A stretch of 60,000 nt of DNA from Owenia fusiformis (GCA_903813345.2 CAIIXF020000002.1:20724455-20784454), one strand, 5' to 3'. Numbered from the stretch's first letter, positions 43,001-58,000 are shown. Numbers and translations: made by a program. Notes: a model not told the origin generated them from the letters alone.

Positions 43001-46000
43001 GAATAGCCACATTTATCATAGTTAACTTTTTCATGAACATCTCTGAAATTGACAGGACTTTGTACAAAACAGAATATTTTAATAGGACCAGTGTGTATAA
43101 ATGACAGAACAATTATCCTGAAAAATATATGGAGTATATTTAAAAGATATGTGTACCTATGCAAATACTCGATGTTAAAACCTACCTTTAAGAATTTAAA
43201 GCGAATGTTATATCTTATTGTAATATTGATAATCAAATAGGCAGGGAAAAAAGTGGGAAATTATGGGTACTTGAATTGATTAGACTAGTGTGGTTGGATG
43301 CCTTAAAAAATAGAATTTGATGGAAAATTGTGTGACTCCTATGATATTATGTATATTGTATAATGTTAATGTAACTGCTTTCAAATGTTTTTTCAATGAA
43401 TAAAAAAAGGAATAAAAAAGAGAACATCTCTGAAATCAAGAAAATTGTTACAATGCGTTTGCTATTGTATAATTTAACCAATCATAAACTGAAATATTGA
43501 AATACCGGTATTACTTTAACCCGTTTCCTCCTGCCAAACATTATAAGTTGCATCATATTGTTTAACTTTTATTATCACACATTATTTACTATTAAACATA
43601 ATATTTTGGTGAAGTATTAAGAGAGCTGATTGATGTACATTCTTTTGATTTATTCAAAATTGTCATATAAAAATCATCATAAAAAGACGGAGAGAAAACT
43701 GAACAATAAATGAATAAAATAAAGTATGTTAAATTGAGCATCAGTCATCATCAAGACTTCTCCTGACTCCTATTCAATGTATTGGCTATATCACAAAAAA
43801 AGTATTGTTTCTAGTTGAAAGCCCATGATTATATAAATAAGAAAAGTCCAGAAGGCTGCTATTTGTAATATATTTGTGTTTGCAATTTCACACTTTAAAA
43901 TTAGAAAATGATCTTGAAAACTTCAAAAAACAACTTTCATCTTTATCAATGTTAAATGTGTAAAAACATCCACAAATATGTCTTTCTGAAATATTTTGAT
44001 GAGGCCTGTCTTTTGGGCACTCACCATGTCTTGAAAAACAATGACAAAAATAATAAACATTACATTACACATAGTAATACAAGTTAAAACTTCTACTTAC
44101 TCTTGGAAGAAGTTCTCAATCTCCTTAATGATGTCTTTTGCATCGTCAAACTGTTTGTATGAACTCAGACAACATGGGGCCAAGACCAATTCCTCAATCT
44201 GCCAGAACTTTAATTCAAGACGAACCATTGGTGTACATAATGAATTCGGAATATGTAAGTGTCCAGTTCTGTAGAGATTCAACACACATCGAAATACTTC
44301 TGGCTCTCGATCATAGAAGTATTCACCATCACTGGTTTTGATATATTTTAAATTATCTGTTGGTTGGTCACGTTTGTGATTTGAGGCTACTTTCAAATCA
44401 GATATTCTTTTCTCTATATCATCTACAATGACAGCATTGGGAAGTATGGTTTCATTTTCTAACTCGCTCGCTAAATCTTGTGCAGCAATCCCTTTCTGTT
44501 TCTGCTTTTCCTCATCAATATGAACGGCAAGGTCGTACAACCTCGTGTTTGGAAGTTTCTTTAATGTTGGGAGAGTTGTGCTGAATTTTGTTCCACCAAT
44601 GTTAAAATTGATGATCTCCATTCTGTTCATCAAACTCATCTATCTGGCTATATAACTCTCTGATTATTAATATTTTGTCGCATATCTTTACTAATCACAA
44701 AATCGAAACACACTTGAAAAACTGTTATGGCAATAGTTGCTCAGAACAAAGAGATGTTATTGCATTTGGGTGTGTGCTTTCTGCATTCCAGTATATTACA
44801 ATCTCATTTATTTTTAGATGTTTTGGGATCCCCTTTATATAATATTGACTTGACAACAATGGTGAAACATCAGACAATGGTATCATCATCACGGAGTCAT
44901 GAATTATTGAATTCTTTCATGTGTGTTGTTATACAAAGGGATGTGAAGTCAATTAAGCTCAATTACCGAATTGCTGATGGTGGACAGGAATCAAATATGG
45001 TGTGCCCAATTAATGTAGAATATAAAGGGGTCATCATACGCTATGTTGTGTTGAACAATTGATGGATATGTTATTAAACTGAGCACTTCATTGTTAATTA
45101 AATTATGTAACATCATTATGCAAAATAATCGCGTATGCTTGCCATTAAGCAGAAAGCATTTCAAACACCAATTAGATGAGCCAGAAATCAGCATGAGGAG
45201 TGGTTATTTGAAGTTAGATGAGTATTTTACAAATATTTCTATTTCAAACTATTGAGCGATCATTTTTCAATGATTCAAGCAAGGTGTCCCTGTAGTCCAA
45301 AGAGCCAAAGAAATGCCAAAGCCAGTGAATATGTCACATTGAATATGCCTTTTACAGATGTCACATCCTTGGCTGGTGAATACATATTTTTATTTTTTGG
45401 TCACATGTCTGGTATAGACCAATAAGAGAGTGGAGAACATGACAGTGATTTAATTATTGTAATACATACCTAAACTGATATTTCATAGAATATTCTAGAA
45501 TTATTTATAGACATAAAAAATCAATGGGTGATTTAATGTGGTGGATATATTAACGAGGTTTAATCACACAATACACCACCAATGACAGTTCAATGTTAGA
45601 GTACAGTCAATCCTTTAAGTGAAGCATATATGAGTAAAATCGTACATATCCAGGAAAACTTGTCTTTTCGGAATGTACTATTAAGACTCGCCAAAAGTGT
45701 TCAGATAGGCAGGTGTTCGATGTTTCAAGGTTTTTATGTAATTTATGGCAGATTGATAAAAAATGAGACCCAAAAAGGGTTTACATTGAGAGGTCTTCAC
45801 ATTAGAGAGGTGTTTGGGTATATGGGTTTTACTGTAACTAGTATTCGAAGGTCCTATAATTATGAAAAACATTGATTCTTTAATTACTGCCAGCTAAATA
45901 CCAAATGGATTTAAAGTATTGTTTGTCATTCCAGGTAATTAATACCTGTTATGTACATAACATACTTGAAGCTCAATTGTAAAATGTCATGTTAACATGA

Positions 46001-49000
46001 AAATATAGATAAAAAAAGAATAAACAGGGATTGAAAGTATAAAGCTGCATAAAAATTCGATCAATGTTCTTAATTATGTTACAATGGTGCTATTTTTTAA
46101 TCATAGTCATTTCTTTTGGATTATTCAAAAATTGGTATGGTAAGATTGTGTAAAATGCAAATGAAACATGGATTCTATCCAGACCTGAACCAAAGGTCAA
46201 CATTTGAATAAAGCAACCATAATATATTCCTTAAATATACTTGACACACAACAATGGCCATGAGGCGCAAGAGAAATTAAAGCAATTATTTCGAGGCAAA
46301 GTTGGAACATAGGTACAGACGTGCTATCTATTCAGAAATGTATTACTTAGAAGATCATGACACTATTGATCATTTTATGTTATTGTTTTCAGCACCATCT
46401 ATCTGAGAAGAAAGCCAGTAGCTATTCTCTATTTCTTAACTTTTATGGACATGCATTTTTTCAAACCCAGAATTTTTTAACTTTGTTTCATTAATGTTTC
46501 TCGTTTGCCATATGTTTAATTTACAGAAGTCCATAATTAAACAACATACCACATATTTTTTCAATGAGTATTGCAGTATTTCAAAATCCTGAGTAAATAC
46601 TATTTTACGTCAAGTGAAGAATGCATCGAGAGGAAGTAATCCATTACTGTGCTTCAAAAATTACACAAGTGTCATAACTTATCAATCCTAAATGAAACAA
46701 GTGAAATCATTGTTATTTTCCATCAATGCATAAATTACAACAATTAAAAATCAATAAAAAGATTACCAGATGCAAATGATCAGTTCGTGTTTTCTAGCAT
46801 CTAAAAATGACATTAAGGGTCATTATGAAAGAATGCATCTTGTATTCTTAGCTTTGAAACATGATACAGTAAAACCTGTCTTAGTGGTGGAATACCTTTG
46901 GTACCTCTAAAAGGTGTTCCACTTTGAAGGTGTTCTACTTATAGAGGTTCATTTAACATTAAGTCAGTTGGTCTTGGAATTCTGAAGTGTTCCACTGACA
47001 GAGGTGTTCCATTTCTAGAAGCGTTCTACTTCTAGAGGTGTTCTACTTTACAGGTTTCACTGTAATATATTAAACCAAGTACTCTAGATACAGTTCCAAA
47101 TCTAATAACTGAACAATGCCTTAAATCAGATCATGTGAATGTTCCGCATGCATGCACTCAACAATCCTACTCTTAAAACATAAATCGAATTTTCAATGTG
47201 ACAACTTAATCTTTGTAAATGTATCTGAAAAATTAAACGAGTGATTTCCACAATAGGCATTATAAGACCAGAAGTATGTTGAAAAACATATAAGACTGAT
47301 ATGTAAATAACAATGGCAGATGGATGAGTGGGTGGGAAATTCATAGGCTCATCATGTGAGACAAAAATGGATGACAAAAGATTTAAATTTTGCAGATTCT
47401 TTTTGAAAATCATGGGTTTTGGCGATACTTTTATGATGGAAGCTAAATTTGCCATATTAAACAATAGAAACTATCATTGCATGTTGACTTTTGTAATCTA
47501 AAACAATGTGGAAACATCCTAAAAATGGTGACAATATGGCACTTTGAAAAAGTGCGATAAAAATTAGGCAGTTAAGAAGTCCTCAGGATCAAAGAACAGA
47601 TGACCATCAGACAGAAAGACAGATGTGCCTAGGCTGATGAAAATATGCCCCCACATTTCTTGCATACATATACAAGAAAATCAGTTACAAATAACCTGTA
47701 AAATAATATGTGAAAATAAAGATTTATAAAAAAAAGAAGGAAATCAGACACTTCATTTCACTCAAACTTTTGAGAAAAATGGAATAAAATCACCATATAA
47801 GGAGACATCTATGTTGCGAGGACGTAAGACTCTTACCTGACACTTGTCTCCTGTTGTGAACCTCTTCTCAACAAGTTGCTGTTCAGTCCTTTCTAGCTCT
47901 GGAAAATAGAAAATGTGAAGGGAAATGGATTAATTGTTTTTCGTTATGTTGTGATATCAAACATTATTACCTACACTTCCTGAAATATTTGTTTAGTTTA
48001 GTTTAGTTTTATTGTTATTTACAGTGTTAGAATTGGCAAAATGAAAAACTAGAGGATACCGCCACGATATATACTCCCAGTGATCTCCCTAGCATTAAAA
48101 CAACACCATGATTCTAAAATAAACGAAAATGACATAGCTCACTTCCTTTCATATTGTAATTCGTATCTTCTGTTGCACCAAGCAATGTAAAGAACTTTCA
48201 GATCTCACCAAGCCAGTCAGAGTTCATCATCGACAACGGACGACTTTCTATATATGGTCATTTTCTCTGACATCATCATAGAGCTAATAAGCTCGCATTT
48301 AGCATGTGTCTATACTAGGCAGAGCATAGTTTATAACTAGACTCTGCGCACAGGGTACCCATTGGTGTGCACAGGGTACCCATTGGTGTGCACAGGGTAC
48401 CCATTGGTGCATACAGGGTTCCCATTGGTGCGCACAGGGTACGCATTGGTGCGCACAGGGTACCCTTTGGCACTTGTACTTAGAGATTTACACATAGTGA
48501 TCAATATCCCACTTGAAGTTCAAAATGGCCGACTTGTTAATTACCGTCTACCTGCACAAAAATCAGCACAAGGTGACCTATAAACTTTGTTACACAACCA
48601 CCTGCCGTTGACCTATTCATTTGATTTATTGACTCTTAATGACTGGAACAATATGAGCAAAACAGACAAATACTGGTAATGGTACAATCTGCTAACTTAT
48701 AGATCAACTGACCAACTTATTTCTTTATTATATTGATTGTCAATGAGTGTTTAATAGAAACTATAAATAGGGTCAAAATAGGGTCACCTTGTCAAAATCA
48801 TCAATTTCTCGGAAATTGGGCGAACTTGGGAAATGGCAATGACATGTCAAATAGGCACTATGGATAATGGATATACTTAAAATGAATGTGGATAGGACTT
48901 AATACGAATAGCAGATTTAATTTGTGCAGCCAATGTTGACGGGCGGAGAGACGGATGGTCAGATCAATGGACGGATGCCTAGTCGATCCCATAGGCTCAC

Positions 49001-52000
49001 CATATAAACCAAAAACTGATATCGAAAAAATACTAAAATATACCATACCCTGACGTCATTTTAAAACTACGACCTTTTCATATCAGATATAGATCAGCAC
49101 AGAGCATTTAAAACATGTGTTTCAAAACTGCAATTAATTTGAATTAAACTGTACAATAATTTGAGCATATGTCTCTGATCTTCCAAACCATACAAATATT
49201 AATATGAAAAGGGTGAAATCAGCTGGTATTAGTAGTACACACTCCTTGAGTATCGATTTCGAAACAATTAGTTAATATTATTTTGTCAATTGCTTTAAAA
49301 TCTCGTTGAAGTTTCATTTTATTGAGACTTTAGGAGATCTGCATTTCTAACCAATAAATACCATATTTTCCTTCTATTTGAAGGCATATTTGAATTTGGT
49401 GTGTAATTTTCAATTTGAACAACCTTGGTTTGCACAGTTATTCAATTATATTCAAAGGACGATTCTCGGTTTGGAGAACAGCCTCCTGGGCTAAAAAAAA
49501 TTTCATGAAAAATATAGAAATATTACCCAAATTAAACTATGAATATTCAAAAGAGGACAATTAAATCTACAAGATGTAAAAATAACAAATTGGTCTGAAG
49601 CAGGGATAATGCTCAAATAGACCGATTCAATAAAATACAAGTCTCGATTTGGGGAAAGAAGTTCATCAGTGTACTGCGCTAATAGTTTTTTGCGAAAAAT
49701 CTAGAAATATTACCCAAATTAAATTATGACTATTCAAAAGAAGACATTCAAATCTATATTATGTAAAAAAATCAAATTTGTCCGAAGCAGGGATAATGCT
49801 CATTTAGATTGATGAACTTCGTTCTCCAAACCGAGAATCGTCCTTTCCAGGATTTTTGAGTTTTCTGAAAAAGGTCAGGCTAAATTGACATTTACTGTTT
49901 TTAGATTCACATTTGAATGTTAAATTACAATTCACATTTTAACAATATCATGTAGTTATATGCCGATGGAGTTTTATATGAATCCAAATGGAAATACTTG
50001 ATAAATCAAGAAATTAAGTAACTTTTTGCCAGTTGTCTCAATAATATCAATAGCATTTTGGCCCTCCCAACACATGTGCTGCCATCTATTCATCCATCTC
50101 AATATATCTATACAGCAAATGGTCCATTAAATAAAAGAGAATTTATACTCTTTGTCAGTGTGGCATGGGAAGATGTGTTCTGCAAGATGAAGTTATTTTT
50201 TCCCGCAAATAAATTTCATAAATTCTGCAAAAGAAAAGGAACTGTTTTGCATAAATTCTATTACATTTGTTGACAAACATGAGAAAAATATAAAATGTAT
50301 TTATTTCTACCAATATTTAAGTTCTTCATGAAAAAGATATATAAAGTTTTCACAAAAATATTGAAGTTCTTCATGGACATTCCTGCAAACAATGCTTAGA
50401 AAATGCAAAACCAATTTTAAATTAATTGTTTGCATTTAGGTGAAATCCTGGAATTTTGATAATATGTCAACTCTGAAAATTCTGCAGAAATTAATTAGAA
50501 TTTAAGATTCTGCAGGATGAGGCTTTTCCATCTGCACTTTATGAAAACAGAAAATGTGGGAGAACGGAATGATTAAAGTGTTTACAAAGACAGGTGTTTA
50601 TAGTCAAATAGATGAAGTCAAATAGATGAACATTATAACAGTTTTAATTTGAAATACAATTTGACATTTAAATGACATTATTGTTAACATTACATTTATT
50701 GTATTTATTTAGAAAGGATAAAACTCATTATGTCTTTAAAAAGTTGTAATTCCTATCTCTCAAATGTTCATTTGCCAAAACTATTTTTCAAAAGAATAGA
50801 TATATGCAAGAAGGCCAAATATGAAAACAGTCAAGCCTTCTAAAGGGAATTTATTCATTTATGAGTCTTTTAGAGTGCAAAAAAGGTATTATTTTTGATC
50901 GAAATTTAAATTAAAAATCAAAATACATCAGTAAAACAGATCCTTCTGAGGCATAATTAGTTATGTAATTAGCTTGATAAAGCTGATAAAATGCCTTTGA
51001 TTCCAAGTTAAACAAGTTAAATGAACCTTTCGCATAAGGTATGCAATAATACATACATATCATTAACTTAGACCTATCATACCCAGAAAAACAAATTGTG
51101 TGATTTAAAAATTTTAACAATTTTGAAATCTGAAAATCTGCAGTTTATTTTTTCATAAAAAAATACAAAAAATAATTCCATAATTGTGTTTTACAGGCAT
51201 GACTTTAAACTTCTACTTACAATTCTTCACTGTTCTGTTCCGTTAATAATCCACTTTTAAACTAATAATTTCTTCAATTTTATATACAGTTATGAGTTTA
51301 TTAAAAATTGATTTTTAGGATCCAATTGATCGAATGGCTTAATGGTTTACATCTGCTGTTGATAGCCAGAGAGATCAGTATTTAGTAAAAGCAGCTATTT
51401 AAACGCCAACCTACAATAAATCATTAATTTTTCACTTAAACTTTCATCCATCAACATAAAGGTTATAAATACTGTATACTGTTCTATATAACTTCAGTGT
51501 TTTCATTGTACTTTATTGTTGTCATATTTAACAATGAAAACTTCAGAGAAAATAAATGATTGAATTATCTCAATTTCAATGGCAATTCATACATTTTCTA
51601 AATACAATGTAACTTCATAATTCCACAGGATGGATATTTTTACTATAAAGATAAAATTAGAACCAGGGGTAATAAAGAGTTCTAAATCGATGTTCACAAA
51701 ACAAACCTGCAGACACACACTAAAGTTGAAACCATTTGCATTGTTGACGGTAAATGTGTCACCAGTTTTGACAGACAGACAAACAACTGATGGAGGGGTA
51801 GACAGACAAACAACTGATGGAGGGGTAGACAGACAAACAACTGATGGAGGGGTAGACAGACAAACAACTGATGGAGGGGTAGACAGACAAACAACTGATG
51901 GAGGGGTAGACAGACAAACAACTGATGGAGGGGTAGACAGCCAGACAGAGAAACAGGTAGCCAATTACAGCTGGCTTACCCATCTGAGCTAACAAGTACC

Positions 52001-55000
52001 AATCACAAAATACTCATCGAAAAAAAAATAGAATGTTTTACTGTAGTCTAGTAAAAATCTGTGCATGCTCTCCCTTAATATTTATTCAATGTTTTAGAAT
52101 TTCATCATTTCGGTTACACAATCAATTAGATATTCAACAGTGTGCATTACATGCCTATAAAATATGCATACAAAAATAATATCTTGCTTATTTTTCATTT
52201 TCAAATGTAATTTTGTAGCAAATGGCGTGGTTGTAGATTACATATTTTCTGTGAGGGTTATGGATTGTTATATGACAGAGCAGCTGTCATTGACAAGTCT
52301 CATCATATAGCAGTTTAGGCAGATTAATTTCAATTTATGGTTTATGTCATATTTACATTTTCTCTGTACAGTACTGAGTGGGTGACTCAAATTCTGTGTA
52401 TATTCCCAAAAATGGAGTTTATTATATGTAGTTTTATAGGAGTGTAGAGTATATTCCCAAAAATGGAGTATATTATACATAGTTTTATAGAAGTGTAGAG
52501 TATATTCCCAAAAATGGAGTATATTATACATAGTTTTATAGAAGTGTAGAGTATATTCCCAAAAATGGAGTAAATTATACGTAGTTTTATAGGAGTGTAG
52601 AGTATATTCCCAAAAATGGAGTAAATTATACGTAGTTTTATAGGAGTGTAGAGTATATTCCCAAAAATGGAGTATATTATACATAGTTTTATAGAAGTGT
52701 AGAGTATATTCCCAAAAATGGAGTTTATTATATGTAGTTTTATAGAAGTGTAGAGTATATTCCCAAAAATGGAGTAAATTATACATAGTTTTATAGAAGT
52801 GTAGAGTATATTCCCAAAAATGGAGTAAATTATACGTAGTTTTATAGGAGTGTAGAGTATATTCCCAAAAATGGAGTAAATTATACGTAGTTTTATAGGA
52901 GTGTAGAGTATATTCCCAAAAATGGAGTATATTATACATAGTTTTATAGAAGTGTAGAGTATATTCCCAAAAATGGAGTAAATTATACGTGGTTTTATAG
53001 GAGTGTAGACTACAATTTTAAAAATACACTTCATTTTGATTTTGATACATTGTGTGTTATATTTGTGTGTATATTTGTAACTTTCAAGAAAAAACTGTTA
53101 TTAATTGAATTGAACCAATGACTTGTTATTAATGAAAAATGTTATACAAATTCTATAACAGGGCAGCGATTGTTTTACAAATGGAGCAGTCTTAAGTCTA
53201 AGACAGTCGTAAGTTTGTCATAACTTTTGCATTCCTACGACTGTTGTGGAGTTACAATAGCGGGAAATGATTCTAGAATAGGCTAGTCTCCAATTGAGGA
53301 TTTGCAAAAATATGACAACAGTATAGATTTGGACAGGCTAGTATACGATTCCTTAATGGAAAATTTGACAAAGTTACTTTATTTCTGTATTGATTTCAAA
53401 TTATTTTTTTATTGATTTCAATTAAAATTGAAATGTCATGACATTCATGACGGTTAAAACATGATTCCCACAAATGACCATCCTGGCATTGAATCCATTT
53501 GCCTATAGGCTAGTTTTCCAAGTTCGTTGCCAAGAGCAAATAAAGGACTCACGGTCCTGTACTCACACAGTGTAGAACCTTCATATTTAAAGAAGATTTG
53601 AATTTTTGACGTCAAAATCAGCAATTTCTCGGAAACCGGGCGAACTTGGGAAATGGCGATGATAGGTCAAATAGGCATTATGGATATGCATAAAATGAAT
53701 GTGGATATTCAGACTCAATCCGAATAGCAGTTTTAATTTGTGCGGCCAATGTTGACGGACGGACAGAACAACGGACGGATGGATGCCTGGTCAATCCCAT
53801 AGGTTCACTGTGTGAGCCCAAAATGACTATTGGTAGTCAGTGGTAATTTCAAACCCTGGACATCAATACAATTCCAAAACTTTAGAGCAAAGACGCTCAC
53901 CTTTCTTAGCTTCCATCCATGTATCATACTCTACATTGCGGTAAATATCAGGATCCAATGCTTTAGCGATACGGTACGGGAATGGCGGACTCACACTAAC
54001 ATGGTGTTTTCTATAATACTGAAAGTACAACAAAAATCAGCTGAATTAAATTACAGCTTCTTTCAAGAAAAAAAAAATAAGAATGATGACTTTGTAGCTA
54101 ACTCTCAATTAATAAGAGTGTTCACTTTGCTTCGAACAGTTGCTCAAAGTTTTGACTCCATACCTCTATTAGTTTTCAATGGGGACTTCATCTCTTCTAC
54201 TCTAATTAAGATTTAATAAAATGAACAGCATGGTATATTAATTAGATACCTTATACATACATGTACATGTACTTACCTATGCAATCATCTAATCTTACAT
54301 TGTGATCCAATCCAATTTTTGAATATCAGACTTTCTTACGAAGTCTTGTCAGAAAACTTGAAAGTAGCTTAGATGATATAACAGTAAAATCCAAACTATT
54401 ACACATGTGCTTGCAAAAAATCACTGAACTAATGATCCTGTTTCAAATTTTATGATACCGTTAAAAAGTTAAAACAATATGTATTACATCAGTTGATTGG
54501 TGTTTAATTGTTATCAGTACATGGCTGTCATTACCAATGAAATTTATGCTTTGAAATGAGTAAATTGAAATTAATTGCTGATCGTTGATAATTTTGGATA
54601 AATTGCTTTCATCAAACAATCTAATTAGTGAATGAATGAATTCTATGATAAAATATGATTTACATTATGATTTACCAGAAAAATGCAAATTTAAAAAAAA
54701 ATGTTTTCCAAGGTTATTAGAGAGATTTCGCACATAAGTGAAAGTACAGCTTATACGTATACGTATACTTTAAAGGGTCATGTCGAGCTATTATATTTAC
54801 ATAGCTATTACCATACTAAGACCAGACATTGTCAAATGACAAAAGGTGTGTTATCTTGGTCGAGTTGACTGTTCCATGGGAGGATAGAATTGAGGTTTCC
54901 CATGAGTTGAAACAAACAAAATATGATGACGTTATCACAGAAGCAAGACAGAAGGACTTGAAAGCCCACAGCTTCCCTACTGAAGTAGGATGCAGGGGTT

Positions 55001-58000
55001 TTGCTGGAAAGTCAGTGACTTGGATGCTGAAGTCCCTTGGAATGCCATCTACCAAGCGGAAGCGAGCAAGTATGCAGATTGCAACAGTGGCGGAGAGATG
55101 CTCCAGATGGATATGGTTGCGAAGCATTGCTGCAAGTATACGCTATAAATTGTATTTCACGTATATGCGAAATCTCTCTATTACTATGGGATATTTACAC
55201 ATATATCGATTTTACTCATCATTTTGAATATTTCTAGAAATACTGTATCACAATTTCAGATTGCAAGATCACATTGATCAACTAAAACAGCTTTGAATCA
55301 AATATGAACACATTTGGTTGGCTGGTATTCAAGTTATTATATAGGAGAGGGAAACATCATTATTATTGTTCTATGTAAGTTCATCTCTCTGGTTAATATA
55401 TCAGAAACAAGTCAAATTCTTTACTTCAGAGAATATTTTTAATTTATTGAGACTTTCGACTAATATCCCTTAGTCTTTTTCAAAACAATGCAACCTAAAA
55501 TGAACAGAGATAATGGGTATCAGTTGGACAATTTGTATCATAAAATATTGTAAATTAAGAATGGTATAGCAAAGTATGCAATAGTAATATTTGAGTTTAA
55601 TTGTTACCATAACGATGATATATTTATCTTAAGGTTATTATTAGGTCATTCGTTTTTTCGTATCTATGTTTTTTGTTGTTGTTATTTTTTAGGTTACTAG
55701 GTCATTTGTTACATAATTAAATTTTCCATTGTCTGTTTATGACGTCACATAAATGTATACATGCTGTTATATTTTGAAAAAGACTAAGGGATATTAGTCG
55801 AAAGTCTCAATAAATTAAAAATATTTTCTGAAGTAAAGAATTTGACTTGTTTCTGATATCATTATTATTATAACCTCAATTCAAATACAATATACTTGAT
55901 TTTGATTGGTCAAAAAGTGGTCAATAGTCGAATTATCCCCTACACAATGAATCAGATCAGAGCGAAAAAGTTGTAGATAATGATTAAAAATACAAAATAT
56001 TTTGTTTATATATAGTATATATTATATTATGATTATAAAAATCATGATTTGGTTGACTGTGAAAACCATATCTTCCCCCAGTCTTGTTACCATGTTTGGA
56101 TCAATTTAAATACCTGATATCTAGATAGGTGAATAATTGTATCGCATTCTTGAAAACCTTAATATTGCAATTTTTTCTTTTTCTACATGCATATTCTTAG
56201 GTATTATGTTATCATTATATATGTATATAATATTTACCTCCTGGGTCTCTGGCGAAGAGCTGTAATAAAAAGAATAGCATCTTAAACATTAAACAAACAA
56301 TGATATACTCAGGTAAATGTACTCTATTTGATCCTTAATTCCAATAAAAGCACAGGACAGTGGAGCACCTTTGATAACTCTCATTTTAAAAGTACTCCAG
56401 TGAGTAAAACCACAAAACAGTAAAACCCATGTAAGTGGAACACCTTTGGTTCCTCTAAAAGTGTTCCACTTGGGAGGTGTTCTATATTTACAGAGATTCA
56501 TTTAAAATGAAGTCAGTGGTCATGGGACTCTGAAATTTGTCCATTTTCTGTGATACACTTTGAGAAAAGATACTTGTGTTAAATTTCATTTGTCTAAGTC
56601 GTATTTATAGATTACCTAATACAAGGGAAAGAGTATAAAGACAAATTATCCACTGACATAATACAGAAAAAGTCACAAAATACTAAGAGGGCAAATGCCT
56701 ATTAATGATGAGGTAAAACAAGGAACTATTGTAAATAAGTAGTATGGACAAACAGATAAACGAATAGATGAAAGGGAACCGAAGACAGATAGACAAGTCA
56801 GTGGATATTCCAAAAAATGACCAGAAGTACAATTTATGTGAAGAAACTTGGAAAGGGAGGGGTTATCCTACCTGTAGCATGGTGAATGGCTATCTCGTCT
56901 TTTGTTAAAGTTTTTGTTGCGTAAAAGTTGAACACCTTCATGGACTTCTTTAGACATCTTAAATACGTTCTTGTACAGTATCTCATATACTATAGCTGTA
57001 AAAAGAAAAAACACATTTGTTTAATGCAGATCCATAGAATTTTCATTTAATTTTCATAGTTTACATTTTTAAGAGGATTTTAACATATTATGAGAGAAAA
57101 CATAGCTCAAAATCAAATTCAAATAGAATTGAAATCTGGCCATTAATGTCCAAATTTTTTCAAGCCATCTTTCAAATTTTCAAATATAGGTCCAACACCC
57201 ACTCACTGGAATACTGAGAGGACCATGCAATTATGTTATACATACATTGGCAAATAGCAGAACTTGTTACAAATGTCCTGGGATACACACAGTCATAATG
57301 GCAGCCATCAGTATAGCACAACCAGATCTGAAACAAATTGTTAGGGACGAAAATCAGCAAAGTCATTGTCATTTTCAAATCATGTATAAATACATGGGCT
57401 TTTAATTATCTCGTTGAAAGCCCATGAAAAATCTGATTATATTTTCAAAATAAGGCAACTTTTCTACATCCAGCCATGAAAATTTATAGATATTATTGGA
57501 GTATGAGAAAGTTATGTTGCTACAGACATGAAAAAAATTATGTCCGATTTTCATTAATGTAAGAAATAATTATATCTAAAAGCGTATCTTACATGTATAT
57601 AAGCAGCTAATTTGTAAACTGCATTCCCATTGACAATATCATATAAAACAAGGTAAATGTACATGATATAAATGAAATCGCAGCAAGTAGCCACCAAAAG
57701 TTAGTACCCCCAAACAGATGTTCCTTTACCTTATACCATGTGTGTACTGATTTATACAAATTCCTTGAATATATTCCAGGGAGTTTTCCAGTCCTTCAAC
57801 ATATTTCTCAACCATAAATATCCATTTTCTAGTGCAATTTAACCGCTTTCAAAGACAAACCTGTACTCATTACCCTTTTAATGTGACAACACCCCCATCT
57901 CTACATCTGAACATCTTCTCAAGCTATATGCTCATTTAAGAAGGCATAAAATTCTAGGAATGCAATTATGATTCTTAGCTTGGGTTTGATCGACCTGTTC

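Larger units (their letters stand above)
44640..47836. other. Upstream region of Kv gene A, no gene seen
   Basis: AT-rich. Any Kv promoter would lie here but no clear TATA/Inr arrangement stands out. Contains two CAGTRAAACCTG-type MITEs (about 45606-45836 and 46870-47062). Confidence 0.45.

Noticed and set aside
44727-45062. 111-codon + strand frame upstream of Kv gene A
   Set aside because: No family similarity, no splice-compatible partners; consistent with chance in AT-rich DNA.
51587-51995. Frames on both strands with 9-residue repeats (DRQTTDGGV / CLSTPPSVV)
   Set aside because: 27-bp minisatellite.
52268-53034. Two overlapping 17-residue-period frames on the minus strand
   Set aside because: 51-bp minisatellite; two frames are open at once, as expected from repetition, with no start context or neighbouring exon structure.
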